This document shows positions 1 to 10,071 of a stretch of DNA of 64,000 bases, piece by piece (the stretch's first letter is position 1; the number at the start of each line of letters is the position of its first letter). Source of the DNA: G026625185 sp963727835 (GTDB taxonomy: Bacteria > Desulfobacterota > WTBG01 > JAGOGO01); contig CAVSIB010000007.1 of NCBI GenBank assembly GCA_963727835.1, positions 14,285 to 78,284 on the forward strand. Reading direction: 5' to 3'. A model generated the notes under the pieces. That model was not told the DNA's origin. It saw only the letters and a list, made by a program, of their open reading frames with translations, and searched no databases. The translations under genes were made by a program, and so were the position numbers.

Positions 1-1
1 T

Positions 2-466
2 GTCCCTCTTCGGGGACTGATTTACTCTTTGGTTGAATCGGGTATAAAAAATATTCAGATTTTCATGGGGGCAAAGTCTACTTCGCAACTCCTGTTTCTA
101 ACGGAATTCCAGAGAATGAATATCCCCGTGCATTGTGCAACTGAAGATGGAAGCAGCGGATATCATGGTTTGGTAACTGATCTTTTCCACCGATTTTTAG
201 ATAACCATGCTTTTAAGGCTGATCATCATACGATGTGTTTTGCTTGTGGCCCTCGTCCAATGTTAGCTAAGACGGCAAGCCTAAGCTTGAAATACCAATT
301 ACCCTGTCAGGTCTCTTTAGAGTCCCGGATGGCCTGCGGCATTGGAGTGTGCCTTGGCTGTGCGGTTAAACTGAAGCAACAAACTCACCACGATCAGGAT
401 CAAAAAAAATACGGACGGGTTTGCCTCGAGGGTCCAGTTTTTGATGCCAAGGAAATAGAATGGTAA
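2..466 (+). CDS. pyrK: Dihydroorotate dehydrogenase electron-transfer subunit PyrK, 3' part
   Basis: The reading frame is open from the window edge, so the N-terminal FAD-binding part lies outside. What remains is the end of the NAD-binding domain and the C-terminal [2Fe-2S] domain, with the cysteine motif CGIGVCLGCAVK and a last cysteine in YGRVCLEGPVF. PyrK passes electrons from dihydroorotate-reduced PyrD to NAD+ in pyrimidine synthesis. The stop overlaps the pyrD start by 7 bases, the usual pyrK-pyrD coupling. A TTG at position 29 is only an internal codon. Identification is firm from the Cys motif plus the neighbour. Confidence 0.93.
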   Translation, partial: VPLRGLIYSLVESGIKNIQIFMGAKSTSQLLFLTEFQRMNIPVHCATEDGSSGYHGLVTDLFHRFLDNHAFKADHHTMCFACGPRPMLAKTASLSLKYQLPCQVSLESRMACGIGVCLGCAVKLKQQTHHDQDQKKYGRVCLEGPVFDAKEIEW

Positions 467-1395
467 ACACAGCAGTCAACATTGGCGGTATACCTCTCAA
501 AAATCCGGTTATTGCTGCCTCCGGAACATTTGGATACGGCCTAGAGTTTTCCCCGTTGTTAGATTTAAATGAGCTGGGGGGTATAGTGGTTAAGGGATTA
601 TCCTTAAAACCTTATCCGGGAAATCCTCCTCCCCGCATCATGGAAACCACCGGAGGCATGCTCAATTCCATCGGACTGCAAAATATCGGAGTAGATTCTT
701 TTACCAAAGAAAAGCTCCCGCTTTTGCGTAACTATGATGTGGCTATCTTCGTTAATATCTTCGGGCACACTATCGAAGAGTATTTAAGGATAGCTCGACG
801 TTTGTCCGAGACTGAGGGGATAGCGGGACTCGAAGTTAACATCTCCTGCCCCAACATTAAAAAAGGCGGGATGTCCTTTGGCAAAGAGCCCAAACAGGCC
901 GGCCTTTTAACAAAGCGGATTCGCAAGGCAACCTCCTTACCCCTTATGATAAAGCTTACTCCTCAGGCATCTGATATTGCCGACGTTGCCAAAAGAGTTG
1001 AAGGAGAAGGTGCAGATAGCATATCCCTGGTGAATACTTTTCTGGGCATGGCAATTGATGTTGACACTGCCGCTCCATTACTTTCAACAATAACCGGAGG
1101 TCTCTCTGGTCCCGCAATTAAACCTATTGCTCTCCGGATGGTGTGGGAGGTGGCTCAAAAAGTCTCAATACCGGTTGTGGGATTGGGAGGAATTGCTTCC
1201 TACCGTGATGCTCTCGAATTCATGATTGCCGGAGCACAAGCAGTTCAAGTGGGAACAGCTAATTTTATTAATCCCACTATGTGTAGGGAAATCATTCACG
1301 GCATTAAGGAGTATCTTAAGGCTAAACATATTGACGATATAAAACAACTTGTCGGAAGTTTAAACCTATCTGGTCATGAAACGACATCCAACTAA
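460..1395 (+). CDS. pyrD: Dihydroorotate dehydrogenase, class 1B (NAD-linked)
   Basis: 311 codons, the normal size for the catalytic subunit. It oxidises dihydroorotate to orotate with FMN in the cytosol. Visible family features: the N-terminal KNPVIAASGTFGYG segment, NISCPN with the catalytic cysteine near residue 130, the substrate and FMN motif SLVNTFLGM, and the phosphate-binding stretch VVGLGGIASYRDALEFMIAGA. It overlaps pyrK upstream. Its last 20 bases overlap the start of ispG. The frame is intact. Confidence 0.96.
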   Translation: MVNTAVNIGGIPLKNPVIAASGTFGYGLEFSPLLDLNELGGIVVKGLSLKPYPGNPPPRIMETTGGMLNSIGLQNIGVDSFTKEKLPLLRNYDVAIFVNIFGHTIEEYLRIARRLSETEGIAGLEVNISCPNIKKGGMSFGKEPKQAGLLTKRIRKATSLPLMIKLTPQASDIADVAKRVEGEGADSISLVNTFLGMAIDVDTAAPLLSTITGGLSGPAIKPIALRMVWEVAQKVSIPVVGLGGIASYRDALEFMIAGAQAVQVGTANFINPTMCREIIHGIKEYLKAKHIDDIKQLVGSLNLSGHETTSN

Positions 1396-2423
1396 AAGCA
1401 TTAGTATCGGTAATATAAAAGTTGGTGGACGGGCGCCTATATCGGTCCAATCCATGACCAAAACCGACACCCGAGACGCAGCTGCGACGATTAGCCAGAT
1501 CCATGAACTGGAAGAAGCTGGCTGTGAGATAATACGGGTCGCGGTGCCGGATGAAAACGCTGCTCAACAATTAGAAGACAATAAAAAACCGTATTGCTAT
1601 CCCTTTAATTGCCGATATTCATTTTAACCATAAACTCGCACTGATGGCCATCGATGCCGGGGTTGATGGCCTCAGAATAAATCCCGGTAATATCGGAGAA
1701 AAAAGAAAAGTTGCTGAAGTCGTAAAAAAAGCTTCCACCCGCTCAATCCCTATCCGTATCGGAGTTAATGCCGGGTCACTGGAAAAAGACCTGTTAAAAA
1801 AATACGGTCACCCTACTCCCCCAGCCTTAGTCGCAAGCGCCCTTCGCAATATTAAACTCTTGGAAAGCTTTGACTTTGATCTTATCAAAGTCTCCCTTAA
1901 GGCTTCTGACGTGCTTTCAACCGTAAAAGCGTATCGCCTGATTGCTTCCAAAACCCATTATCCCCTGCACGTTGGTATTACCGAAGCTGGTCCTTTGCTC
2001 AAGGGAGCGATTAAGTCTTCTTTGGGAATGGGTATTCTTTTGGCTGAAGGGATTGGCGATACCATCCGGGTCTCTCTTACTGCGCCCCCGATTGCGGAAG
2101 TGAAAGTTGGTTATGCTATTTTGCGGGCATTAAAGTTACGACGTTTTGGTCCGGAGATCATCTCCTGCCCTACCTGCGGCCGCTGTGAGGTAAATGTTGA
2201 AAGGATCGTTAAAGAATTAGAAAACCGAATTTCACATCTAAAAAAGTCCATCACTATCGCAGTCATGGGCTGCGTGGTCAATGGCCCGGGAGAAGCCCGG
2301 GAGGCGGACATTGGGATTGCCGCAGGAAAAAGATCCGGTTTGTTGTTTAAAAAAGGAAAACCTGTCGGAAAAGTGCCAGCACAAAACCTGGTGGACCGCC
2401 TCATTGAGGAAATAGACAACTGA
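1376..2423 (+). CDS. ispG: 4-hydroxy-3-methylbut-2-enyl diphosphate synthase IspG, with one frameshift
   Basis: Late step of the MEP isoprenoid pathway: reductive conversion of MEcPP to HMBPP by a [4Fe-4S] enzyme. The N-terminal part (ISVQSMTKTDTRD, then IRVAVPDE) is in one frame and the rest (IADIHFNHKLALMAIDAGVDGLRINPGNIG onward) in another. Removing one A near 1580 restores a continuous protein of about 349 residues, the usual length. The cluster ligands are present: CPTCGRC, then VMGCVVNGPGE with the conserved ending. The start overlaps pyrD by 20 bases. The single-base lesion in an otherwise perfect gene suggests a consensus error. Confidence 0.92.
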
Positions 2424-2654
2424 TATGAGACAACCACCTGACAAGATACAAGGATTAATAAATCATTAAGCGAGGGAAACCTGCGCCTTCCAATACTGGG
2501 TAGTAACAGTCAATTCAAGATGCATCCAGTCCGAATCAAAAATTTCTTCCTTAGCCTCAACTTATTGTTGCAAAGGTCAAGCTATAGATTTTTCTTTCAA
2601 GAAATCGCATAAAGATGAAAATTAACTGTAAGGAGAACGAAAAGACAGGTACAT

Positions 2655-2897
2655 TTGAAGCGAACCGTTCAACAAATTTTGGAGCATCATGAGCAGGCAA
2701 GCATCAAGAAAGATATATCAGTGCATACACCATGTCACAGCTTTAAACCATCTCCTTGAAAGTGCGTGGATTTGCGATACATACAGGTGCTGCTTGGCCA
2801 TGCACACAGTAAGATAACTGAAATTTACCTGTAGCCAACGAGTCTTGGTAAAACAAGAAGTCCATTAGATAGCTTAAGCGCCTCAAAAGGAAGGTGA
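2655..2897 (+). pseudogene. Decayed tyrosine recombinase (integrase C-terminus)
   Basis: In one frame a segment reads RTVQQILEHHEQ...SVHTPCHSF, which matches the region leading to the catalytic HxxRHSF box; the arginine of that box is lost (PCHSF). After a frameshift comes DLRYIQVLLGHAHSKITEIY, the LLGH and tyrosine box of phage-type integrases. A TAG then interrupts SLGKTRSPLDSL, a typical integrase tail. Only the C-terminal third survives, with at least one frameshift and one stop. It marks an old mobile-element insertion between ispG and proS, genes often adjacent in bacteria. Confidence 0.8.
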
Positions 2898-3429
2898 TGA
2901 GTGACATTTATTGTCAACAAGGGGGAAAGGGGCGGGTTGCTGTCAGAGGTAATATATCCTCAATATGTCGTTTATCATCCCGAATTGGGGCAAAAGACGA
3001 CATAAGCATATGAACGAGATTAGCTGCCACCGCTGGCAAAGGAATATCAATGGGTAAGATCACCAGTTGAACGCTTGATCAATTGTATGATTGCTGAAGA
3101 AGTTCGGTGAGTGGTGACTCAATGGATTCAAATAAACGAAACAAGAACTCCTGAAACGCTCTTCCATTCTCGATTTGCGCCGAGAACGTTATCTGCGATT
3201 GTGCCCTTAATGAAGGAGATTCCATACAACAATTAAAATTGCTCTGACATGATAAAATAATTCAGGGTGTTTTGAGGATAAAGAAGGTGTTGATAATGGA
3301 AACCTTAAAGCAAGAAGCCATCGTAATTTCAAACTTCCTGATAGGTTACGGTCAGATCCGCCATGTTCGCCTTGGGAAGATCTCCTCTCCCTATTAAAGC
3401 TACCTCTGACGGAAAACTGAGAAAATTTC
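2898..3429. other. Intergenic stretch, no gene seen
   Basis: About 530 bases between the integrase relic and the proS remnant. I find no open frame with recognisable protein similarity on either strand. It may be further decayed mobile DNA, but nothing in it can be named. Confidence 0.5.
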
Positions 3430-5162
3430 TTGGCTGGAAAATCCAGAACCAGAAAACTAAGTGTTATTTTCAAAAGCGTTGATACCGACATTGAGGAAAC
3501 CCCGGCGGATGCGGAAGTGATAAGCCATCAACTCATGCTCCGGGCCGGCATGATCAGAAAGCTGCCGCGGGAATTTATTACCTTAACCCCAGCGGGTTTT
3601 CCAGAAACTTAAAACCATTATCCGGGAAGAGATGAACCAAATCGGCAGCCAAAACCTCCGGAGTTAGGGCCCGGAAGCATTTGGCGAAAGCGGCCGCTGG
3701 CATTTTTATGGTAAGGAACTTCTCCGATTTAAAGACCGAAATGAACGCGATTTTTGTTTAGGCCCCACACATGAAGAGGTCATTACTGATCTCGTTCGAA
3801 GAGAAGTTAAGTCCTATCGCCATCTCCCGTTAATCCTTTATCAGATTCAGACTAAATTCCGAGATGAGATCCGGCCACGATTCGGCGTGATGCGCGCCCG
3901 GGAATTTGTTATGAAAGATGCTTACAGCTTTGACCGTGATGAGGCAGGAGCGGAAGAAAGCTATCACAAAATGCATAAGGCTTATTCGAGAATCTTTGAG
4001 CGATGTGGCCTGGACTTCCGAGCAGTAGAGGCTGATACGGGTGCTATTGGAGGAAGCTTTTCCCATGAGTTTATGGTCTTAGCGCGATTCCGGTGAAGAT
4101 ATCATCGTTTATTGCGAATCCTGCGGCTATGCCGCAAATTTGGAGAAAGCTGAAATCAAACCCCCGGAAAATTCTCTGTCACAAGAAAACCAAAAAACCC
4201 GCAACAAAGTATCAACGCCCGGACAAAAAACAGTTGAAGAGGTAACCGGATTCCTTGGCGTATCACCTGAGCACCTTATCAAAACGCTTATTTTCGCCAC
4301 GGATAAAGGACCAGTTGCCGCTTTGGTACGAGGAGATCATGAGATTAACGAGATAAAACTTAAAAATTACTTGGGATGCGGTGAATTATTTCTTGCTGAT
4401 GATTCGTTAGTTGAAAAGGTGACACGCGCCCCTCGAGGATTTGCCGGTCCGGTCGGTTTAATGATACCGATCTATGCTGACTATACCTTAAGAGGAGCTG
4501 TCAACATGGTTACCGGAGGAAATGAAAATGATGTGCATTTTAAAAATGTCAATACCCCTCGAGACTATCAGGTGACTCACTATGCTGATTTACGCAAGGC
4601 GGAAGTCAATGACCCTTGCGCCCGGTGCGGAAGGCCGTTAAAAATGAGAAAGGGGATTGAAGTCGGACACATCTTCAAACTCGGGACCAAATACAGTGAA
4701 GCCCTTCATGCAACCTACTTAGATCAGGCCGGCAAAGAAAAACTGATCGTGATGGGGTGTTACGGAATTGGCGTGGGAAGAACAATCGCGGCCGCGATTG
4801 AGCAGCACCACGATAAAGACGGTATTATCTTCCCGCCTACCTTAGCTCCCTATCAGGTACTGATCCTTCCCGTAAACGTTAATGAACCGAAAGTCCATGA
4901 AACTGCCTTTAAAATATATAACGGACTTAACTCAGGCGGCATTGAAGCTCTTATGGATGACCGCGATGAACGGCCGGGGATAAAATTTAAAGATGCTGAT
5001 TTAATCGGGATACCCCTCCGTATCACCCTTGGCCAGCGCACGCTCGACGAAGGCAAGGTAGAGATAAGAAATCGAAAGACCGGAAAAGTTGATTTGGTTA
5101 ACGTTGAGGAAACAATAGGTTATGTCAACGATCACTTTTCTGGCAAAGACAAACTCCTTTAA
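3430..5162 (+). pseudogene. proS: Prolyl-tRNA synthetase, multiply frameshifted
   Basis: Bacterial-type ProRS (class II, with an editing insertion) charges tRNA-Pro. Recognisable in order: PADAEVISHQLMLRAGMIRKL, then after shifts TIIREEMNQIGSQ, then ESGRWHFYGKELLRFKDR, LGPTHEEVITDLVRREV (motif 2 area), FVMKDAYSFDRDE, and from 4140 the editing domain and the C-terminal anticodon domain (VMGCYGIGVGRTIAAAIEQ, motif 3). At least four frame changes are needed, one being an extra C near 4085. Around 3645-3690 some 8-10 expected residues are missing or scrambled and a TAG occurs, so the 5' third looks truly damaged. The start is not identifiable. An intact ProRS elsewhere would be needed if this copy is dead. 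Confidence 0.8.
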
Positions 5163-5323
5163 CGCTTATCGGTCGAGGATAAAGAGATAATAACCTTGGT
5201 TTAAAAATAGTGGAGGAGTATTTCAAAGAACAAACGTCCATCCAAACCGTGTAGAGGAAGTTTATGCCCATGGTAACCACCCATAAAACGACCCACACAT
5301 TACACAGAATACGAGGTTCATAG

Positions 5324-7559
5324 ATGGACTCTTTACCCCTTCCATCACAAAAATCTGATCAGAATAAACTGTGGGATATAAAAAAAGATGATCCTCACCA
5401 AGGCCTTCCTATTGTCCGCATCAACGACATCATTGAAAGTCTGCAATCCTACTATCCTCATGCTGATACTGCCCTGATTGAAAAAGCCTATATTTTTTCG
5501 GCCAAGGCCCATCAGGGACAGATTCGACTCTCTGGAGAGCCATACCTTACCCACCCATTACACGTTGCTTACATTCTTACCAAAATGAAAATGGATGATC
5601 TCTGTGTTGTCACCGGAATTCTTCATGATACCATGGAAGACACCTCGACGAGCCTCGAAACAATCCAGGACGCTCTTCGGCCCTCATGTCGCTTCCCTTG
5701 TAGATGGATTAACAAAAATCAGTAAAATCAACTTTAGTAGTACCGAGGAACAACAAGCAGAAAATTTTCGCAAAATGATCCTGGCAATGGCCCAAGATAT
5801 TCGCGTGATTCTTATCAAGCTCGCGGATCGCATCCACAATATGAGGACCTTAGAATTTTTATCTTCGGAAAAACAAAAAATCATCGCCCAGGAAACCCTT
5901 GATATTTATTCTTCCATCGCCAATCGTTTAGGAATTGATTGGATCAAAACCGAACTCGAAGACTTGTCTCTTAAGTTTCTTCACCCCAAAGAGTTTCATT
6001 ACCTCGACGAAATGATCAGGTCAAAAAAAGAGGAACGCAATCAGTATGTCCAAAAAGTAAAAAAAATAATTTCGGAGAAGCTGGAGCAGTTCAATATTCA
6101 GCCCGAGGTCGTTGGACGGTTAAAGCACTATTACAGTATTTACCAAAAGATGCTCCGTCAAAAAATCGATTTTGATCAAGTTTATGATCTTATCGCTTTT
6201 AGAATGATCGTTAATTCAATCAAGGATTGTTATGCCGCTCTCGGAATTATCCACTCACTGTGGACACCGGTGCCCGGACGGTTTAAGGATTTTATTGCGA
6301 TGCCAAAGGCCAACATGTACCAATCCCTTCATACGACGGTGATTGGTCCTTATGGGGAAAGGATGGAAATTCAAATCAGAACCTTGGAGATGCATAAGAT
6401 AGCCGAGGAAGGGATTGCTGCCCATTGGCGTTATAAAGAAAGTGGAAAAGAAATTGACAAACAATATAATCAGCTTTTTTCGTGGCTTCGCCAGATGTTA
6501 GAATGGCAGCAAGAGCTCAAAGACCCGGGAGAGTTTTTGGAAACTTTTCGCATTGACCTTTTCCCTCAAGAGGTCTATGTATTTACACCCCGGGGAGAAG
6601 TAAAATCTTTCCCGAAGGGGGCGACCCCGATTGATTTTGCCTATGCTATCCACACCAATGTTGGTCATCAATGCATAGGAGCCCGTGCTAACGGCCGGAT
6701 GGTCCCTTTGGCGTATGAGTTGAGGAATGGTGACACTATTGAGATCATTACCTCAAAAAATCAAAAGCCAAGTAAAGACTGGTTGAAAATCGTAAAAACT
6801 TCTCACGCCCGCACCAAGATACGACAGTGGGTACGGCTTACCGAACGTGAAGATGACATTCAGGCAGGACGAGAAGCGTGTGAACGTGAGTTTAAACGGT
6901 ATCACCTCAATTTCACCCATCTTTTGAAGTCAGGAAAAATTGGCAAGGTGATGGAGGATATTGGTTTCAATAATGTGCAGGACCTTTTGATTGCCATAGG
7001 GCTTGGAAAAATCCAAATCAGTCACATTATCCAAAAATTAATCCCGCCGGAAGAACTGGAGAAAAAACTAAAATTCCTTTCCAAAAAAGGCGAATCAAAA
7101 CCAAAACCAGCTGACTCTTCAAGTGGAGTGCGCGTAAAAGGGATTGACCACATTTTGGTAAATTTCGCAAAATGTTGTAGTCCGCTTCCGGGAGACAAAA
7201 TTATCGGGTATATCACGAAAGGTCGGGGTGTAACGATTCACCTAGATGCGTGCCCTCGTCTCCTTGAAACAAGCAAGGAACGAAGAGTCGAGGTGGGTTG
7301 GGACCGTACTAAAGAATTGAGCCGTTCGGTAAAAATTAAAGTTTTATCACAGGATAAACCCGGCTTGCTTTCTGAACTTAGCGGGGCGATTACAAAACTT
7401 AAAAGCAATATCAAAAGGGCAAATGTCATGACGACCGGAACTCAGCAAGGTGTCAGCACTTTCGAGTTAGAAGTTAAAGACCTTGCACATCTGGAAAGCA
7501 TTATCAATCATATCAAAAAAATTAAAGGGGTTATTGAAGTAAGCAGGATAAAGCTGTAA
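5324..7559 (+). CDS. rel: Bifunctional (p)ppGpp synthetase/hydrolase, one frameshift
   Basis: RelA/SpoT family alarmone enzyme, about 745 residues. The HD hydrolase domain has AKAHQGQIRLSGEPYLTHPLHVAY, GILHDTMEDT and ADRIHNMRTL, so the hydrolase residues look intact. The synthetase domain has YYSIYQKM, FKDFIAMPKANMYQSLHTTV. TGS follows (EVYVFTPRGEVKSFPKGATPIDFAY), then a C-terminal ACT domain. The frame breaks near 5675, where one extra base separates ETIQD from LFGPHVASLVDGLTKI. The rest is clean. Its place after proS matches the common ispG-proS-rel neighbourhood. Confidence 0.93.
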
Positions 7560-7571
7560 AGGGAGAACAGC

Positions 7572-7763
7572 CTAAGAGGCTTTGTTCAAGACGCCGGATC
7601 GAAGGCATTGGGTACAGACCTTCATTCGCCGCCTCGAACCTTTTTCGCCTACTCGAACTTTTTGGAGGTTAGGGTACCACACATGTTTGGTTCTGTTGTG
7701 CGCATGGCTCACCGTATATCCAATTTGATGCCCTTTCCCGCAAATCTCACATTTTCTTGCCAT
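7572..7763 (-). CDS. rpmB: 50S ribosomal protein L28
   Basis: 63 residues with the L28 signature: MARKCEICGK at the start, then SHAHNRTK, the VWYPNLQKVRV strand and the C-terminal CTQCLRSG. The four cysteines (CEIC and CTQC) form the zinc-binding version of L28. It is convergent with rel, whose stop is only 12 bases away. It has its own upstream AT-rich region of about 190 bases. Confidence 0.97.
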   Translation of the reverse strand: MARKCEICGKGHQIGYTVSHAHNRTKHVWYPNLQKVRVGEKGSRRRMKVCTQCLRSGVLNKAS

Positions 7764-7959
7764 TGTTTCACCTTAACTAAATAAAATATAAGTAAAATTA
7801 TTTTGTTTTCATTAAAACCATTTGAATGTGCAACTATTGCCGGAATTTTTGATTTTTACCATAAAATTTTTTTTTGGCAAGCTTTTTTTACTCTATTGCT
7901 ATCTTGACTGAAGTTTTCATTTTTTTGAGTTTAAAACCATTATAATATCAAATAATTAA

Positions 7960-8412
7960 TCAACCAGTGCGTTTTTTCATTCGAAAATAATCCTGAAGAA
8001 TTTTATCATGATCAAACACTATGGGATGGGGGAGATCGTCCGGAGTGAAAATTCCTAAATCCTCCGCATCATCAGCCGCATAGGGCATTCCCCGGCCTTG
8101 GGCAATAAAAACGATTGAGAGTGTATGTCGTCGTGGATCCCGCGTGGGGTCTGAATATACCCCAAACTGTCGCATAGACTCTAATTCCAAAGAAGTCTCT
8201 TCTTTTGCCTCACGAGCTGCTGCCGCTTCAACTGTCTCGCCATAATCCACGAATCCCCCGGGAAGCGCCCATCCGTGAGGATAGTTTTTCCTTTTTATTA
8301 AAATAATTCCTTGAGCTTCAACCTCAATGATGATATCCACGGTAGGGACAGGATTTTGGTATTCCAGTAATTCTTTCCCGCAATGAGGACATATTTTTTT
8401 CTTTCTGGCCAT
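7960..8412 (-). CDS. Nudix hydrolase with N-terminal zinc ribbon
   Basis: 150 residues from the ATG at 8412, chosen because AAAGGAAG stands about 8 bases upstream; a longer start at 8442 lacks such a site. The N-terminus (ICPHCGKEL) has one CxxC pair, a half zinc ribbon. The Nudix box is clear: GGFVDYGETVEAAAAREAKE followed by ETSLEL, with the usual last glycine replaced by serine. Such enzymes hydrolyse nucleoside diphosphate derivatives; the exact substrate (ADP-ribose, 8-oxo-dGTP or other) cannot be read from sequence. Cytosolic. Confidence 0.85.
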   Translation of the reverse strand: MARKKKICPHCGKELLEYQNPVPTVDIIIEVEAQGIILIKRKNYPHGWALPGGFVDYGETVEAAAAREAKEETSLELESMRQFGVYSDPTRDPRRHTLSIVFIAQGRGMPYAADDAEDLGIFTPDDLPHPIVFDHDKILQDYFRMKKRTG

Positions 8413-8607
8413 ATGGCTTCCTTTAGTAAGATTTAGGTTCAATTTTTATTTTTATTTTATCTTATTATAAAAGAAGATTTCTATTTTTCTTGGAAAGTAA
8501 AGCTCCTTGACGGATGTTCACTATCCTGCTATACAATCATTCTCGACAAGATTTTAAAAATGAATTGAATTTCAAAAAATGCCAACGCGTTCTTTCTGAC
8601 TCCCAAG

Positions 8608-10023
8608 ATGGTTTTAAATAAGTTTACACCAAAAATCAAAATAATTGATCTTTACCTATTTAAAGAGCTACTCACCACTTTTGGGTTATGTATCTTCATT
8701 TTTACTTTTACCATGCTCATGGGTCAGGTCTTCAAACTGACTGAAATGGTAATAAATAAAGGTCTTGGATTCGTAGCCACTTTAATGTTTTTAGGATTTA
8801 TTCTTCCTTCCTTATTAATGTTCGTTATCCCCATGAGCCTTTTACTCGGAATCCTCACCACCCTGGGAAGGATGTCAACTGATGGTGAAATTATTGCGCT
8901 TAAAGCCTCAGGCATTAGCCTTTCCCAAATTTTGCGGCCAATTCTAATGGTCGCGTTAATTGCATTTTTTGCGTCCAATTTTTTTAGCCTTTATTTAAGT
9001 CCCAAAGCAAATTACTCTTTAAAAAAACTGATTTTTGATGTTGCGAAAACCAAAGCAGAAGTTGGAATCAAAGAAGGGATATTCAATTCTGACTTCGAGG
9101 GTTTAACGATTTATGTTAACCACCTAGCCCCAGATGGGAAATTAGAGGGGGTCGTGGTATCTGATACCCGCCAAGCCGAAGAGCCTTTAACCATATTCGC
9201 CCAAGAGGGGTATTTAATCCCTCATCCTGAAGACCTTGCAATGATCCTTCATTTAAAAAACGGCTGCAATCATCATCTTAGTCAAAGGCAAAAAAATTAT
9301 CAAACATCTAATTTTGAAACGCAGGATCTGATACTAAACTTCCAAGACTCCTCTGCCGGACCTACAAAAAAGCAAAAGGAAATGTCACTTCAAGAATTAT
9401 GGCAGTTCGCAGTCCAACAAAGGGACAACAAAGAAAAATATTATGATATCTTAACAGAATTAAACAGCCGGTTTTCTACCCCTTTTGCTTGTTTAGTCTT
9501 TGGCTTTTTAGCAGTTCCACTCGGCATTTTTTCTCCCCGGGCCGGAAGAGCATACGGTTTTGTTATTAGTTTAATGGTAATACTCATATATTATATTCTT
9601 TTTTCTCTGGGAGAAAATATCGGCAGCCTTGGCATGGTGCATCCCATGATTGCCATGTGGGTACCTAATATATTTTTTCTTTTGCTCTCTTTCTACCTTT
9701 TCAAAAAAATAAAGTCTGAATCACCAATAATGATTTTAGAGAAACTCAACTGGTGCCTGGAAATAATTAAAAATACATTTCGCCGTATTACCGAAGGAAC
9801 AAAGTCCGAAAAATTCGACGACCTTCCCTCGCTCATGTGGGACATTAATAACTCTACCAAAGATGGCCTGATGTTGAAGCTGGGCATTGGGGAAAAAAGG
9901 GCCGCTGCAATTATCGCCTATCGAGAAGCCCAGGGAGGCATAAAAGAGCTTGAGGAGCTAAAAAAAATCCGAGGCATTAGCGACAAAACCTTGAATAAAA
10001 TTTTAGAGAATCTCCTTGGCTAA
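8608..10023 (+). CDS. lptF: LPS export permease LptF with C-terminal ComEA-like HhH domain
   Basis: 471 residues. The first 385 or so are a YjgP/YjgQ permease: N-terminal helices (DLYLFKELLTTFGLCIFIFTFTM), the conserved SPKANYSL and a periplasmic beta-jellyroll region, then C-terminal helices with RFSTPFACLVFGFLAVPLGIFSPR. LptF with LptG and LptB2 extracts LPS from the inner membrane. Unusually, residues about 405-471 form a double helix-hairpin-helix unit like ComEA (DINNSTKDGL...GIGEKRAAAIIAYREAQGG, then KIRGISDKTLNKI). The frame is continuous through the junction. lptG follows 48 bases later. Confidence 0.88.
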   Translation: MVLNKFTPKIKIIDLYLFKELLTTFGLCIFIFTFTMLMGQVFKLTEMVINKGLGFVATLMFLGFILPSLLMFVIPMSLLLGILTTLGRMSTDGEIIALKASGISLSQILRPILMVALIAFFASNFFSLYLSPKANYSLKKLIFDVAKTKAEVGIKEGIFNSDFEGLTIYVNHLAPDGKLEGVVVSDTRQAEEPLTIFAQEGYLIPHPEDLAMILHLKNGCNHHLSQRQKNYQTSNFETQDLILNFQDSSAGPTKKQKEMSLQELWQFAVQQRDNKEKYYDILTELNSRFSTPFACLVFGFLAVPLGIFSPRAGRAYGFVISLMVILIYYILFSLGENIGSLGMVHPMIAMWVPNIFFLLLSFYLFKKIKSESPIMILEKLNWCLEIIKNTFRRITEGTKSEKFDDLPSLMWDINNSTKDGLMLKLGIGEKRAAAIIAYREAQGGIKELEELKKIRGISDKTLNKILENLLG

Positions 10024-10071
10024 ATGGATATTCCTAACATTTATCTCTTGTAAAAGAAAAATAAATTCACC

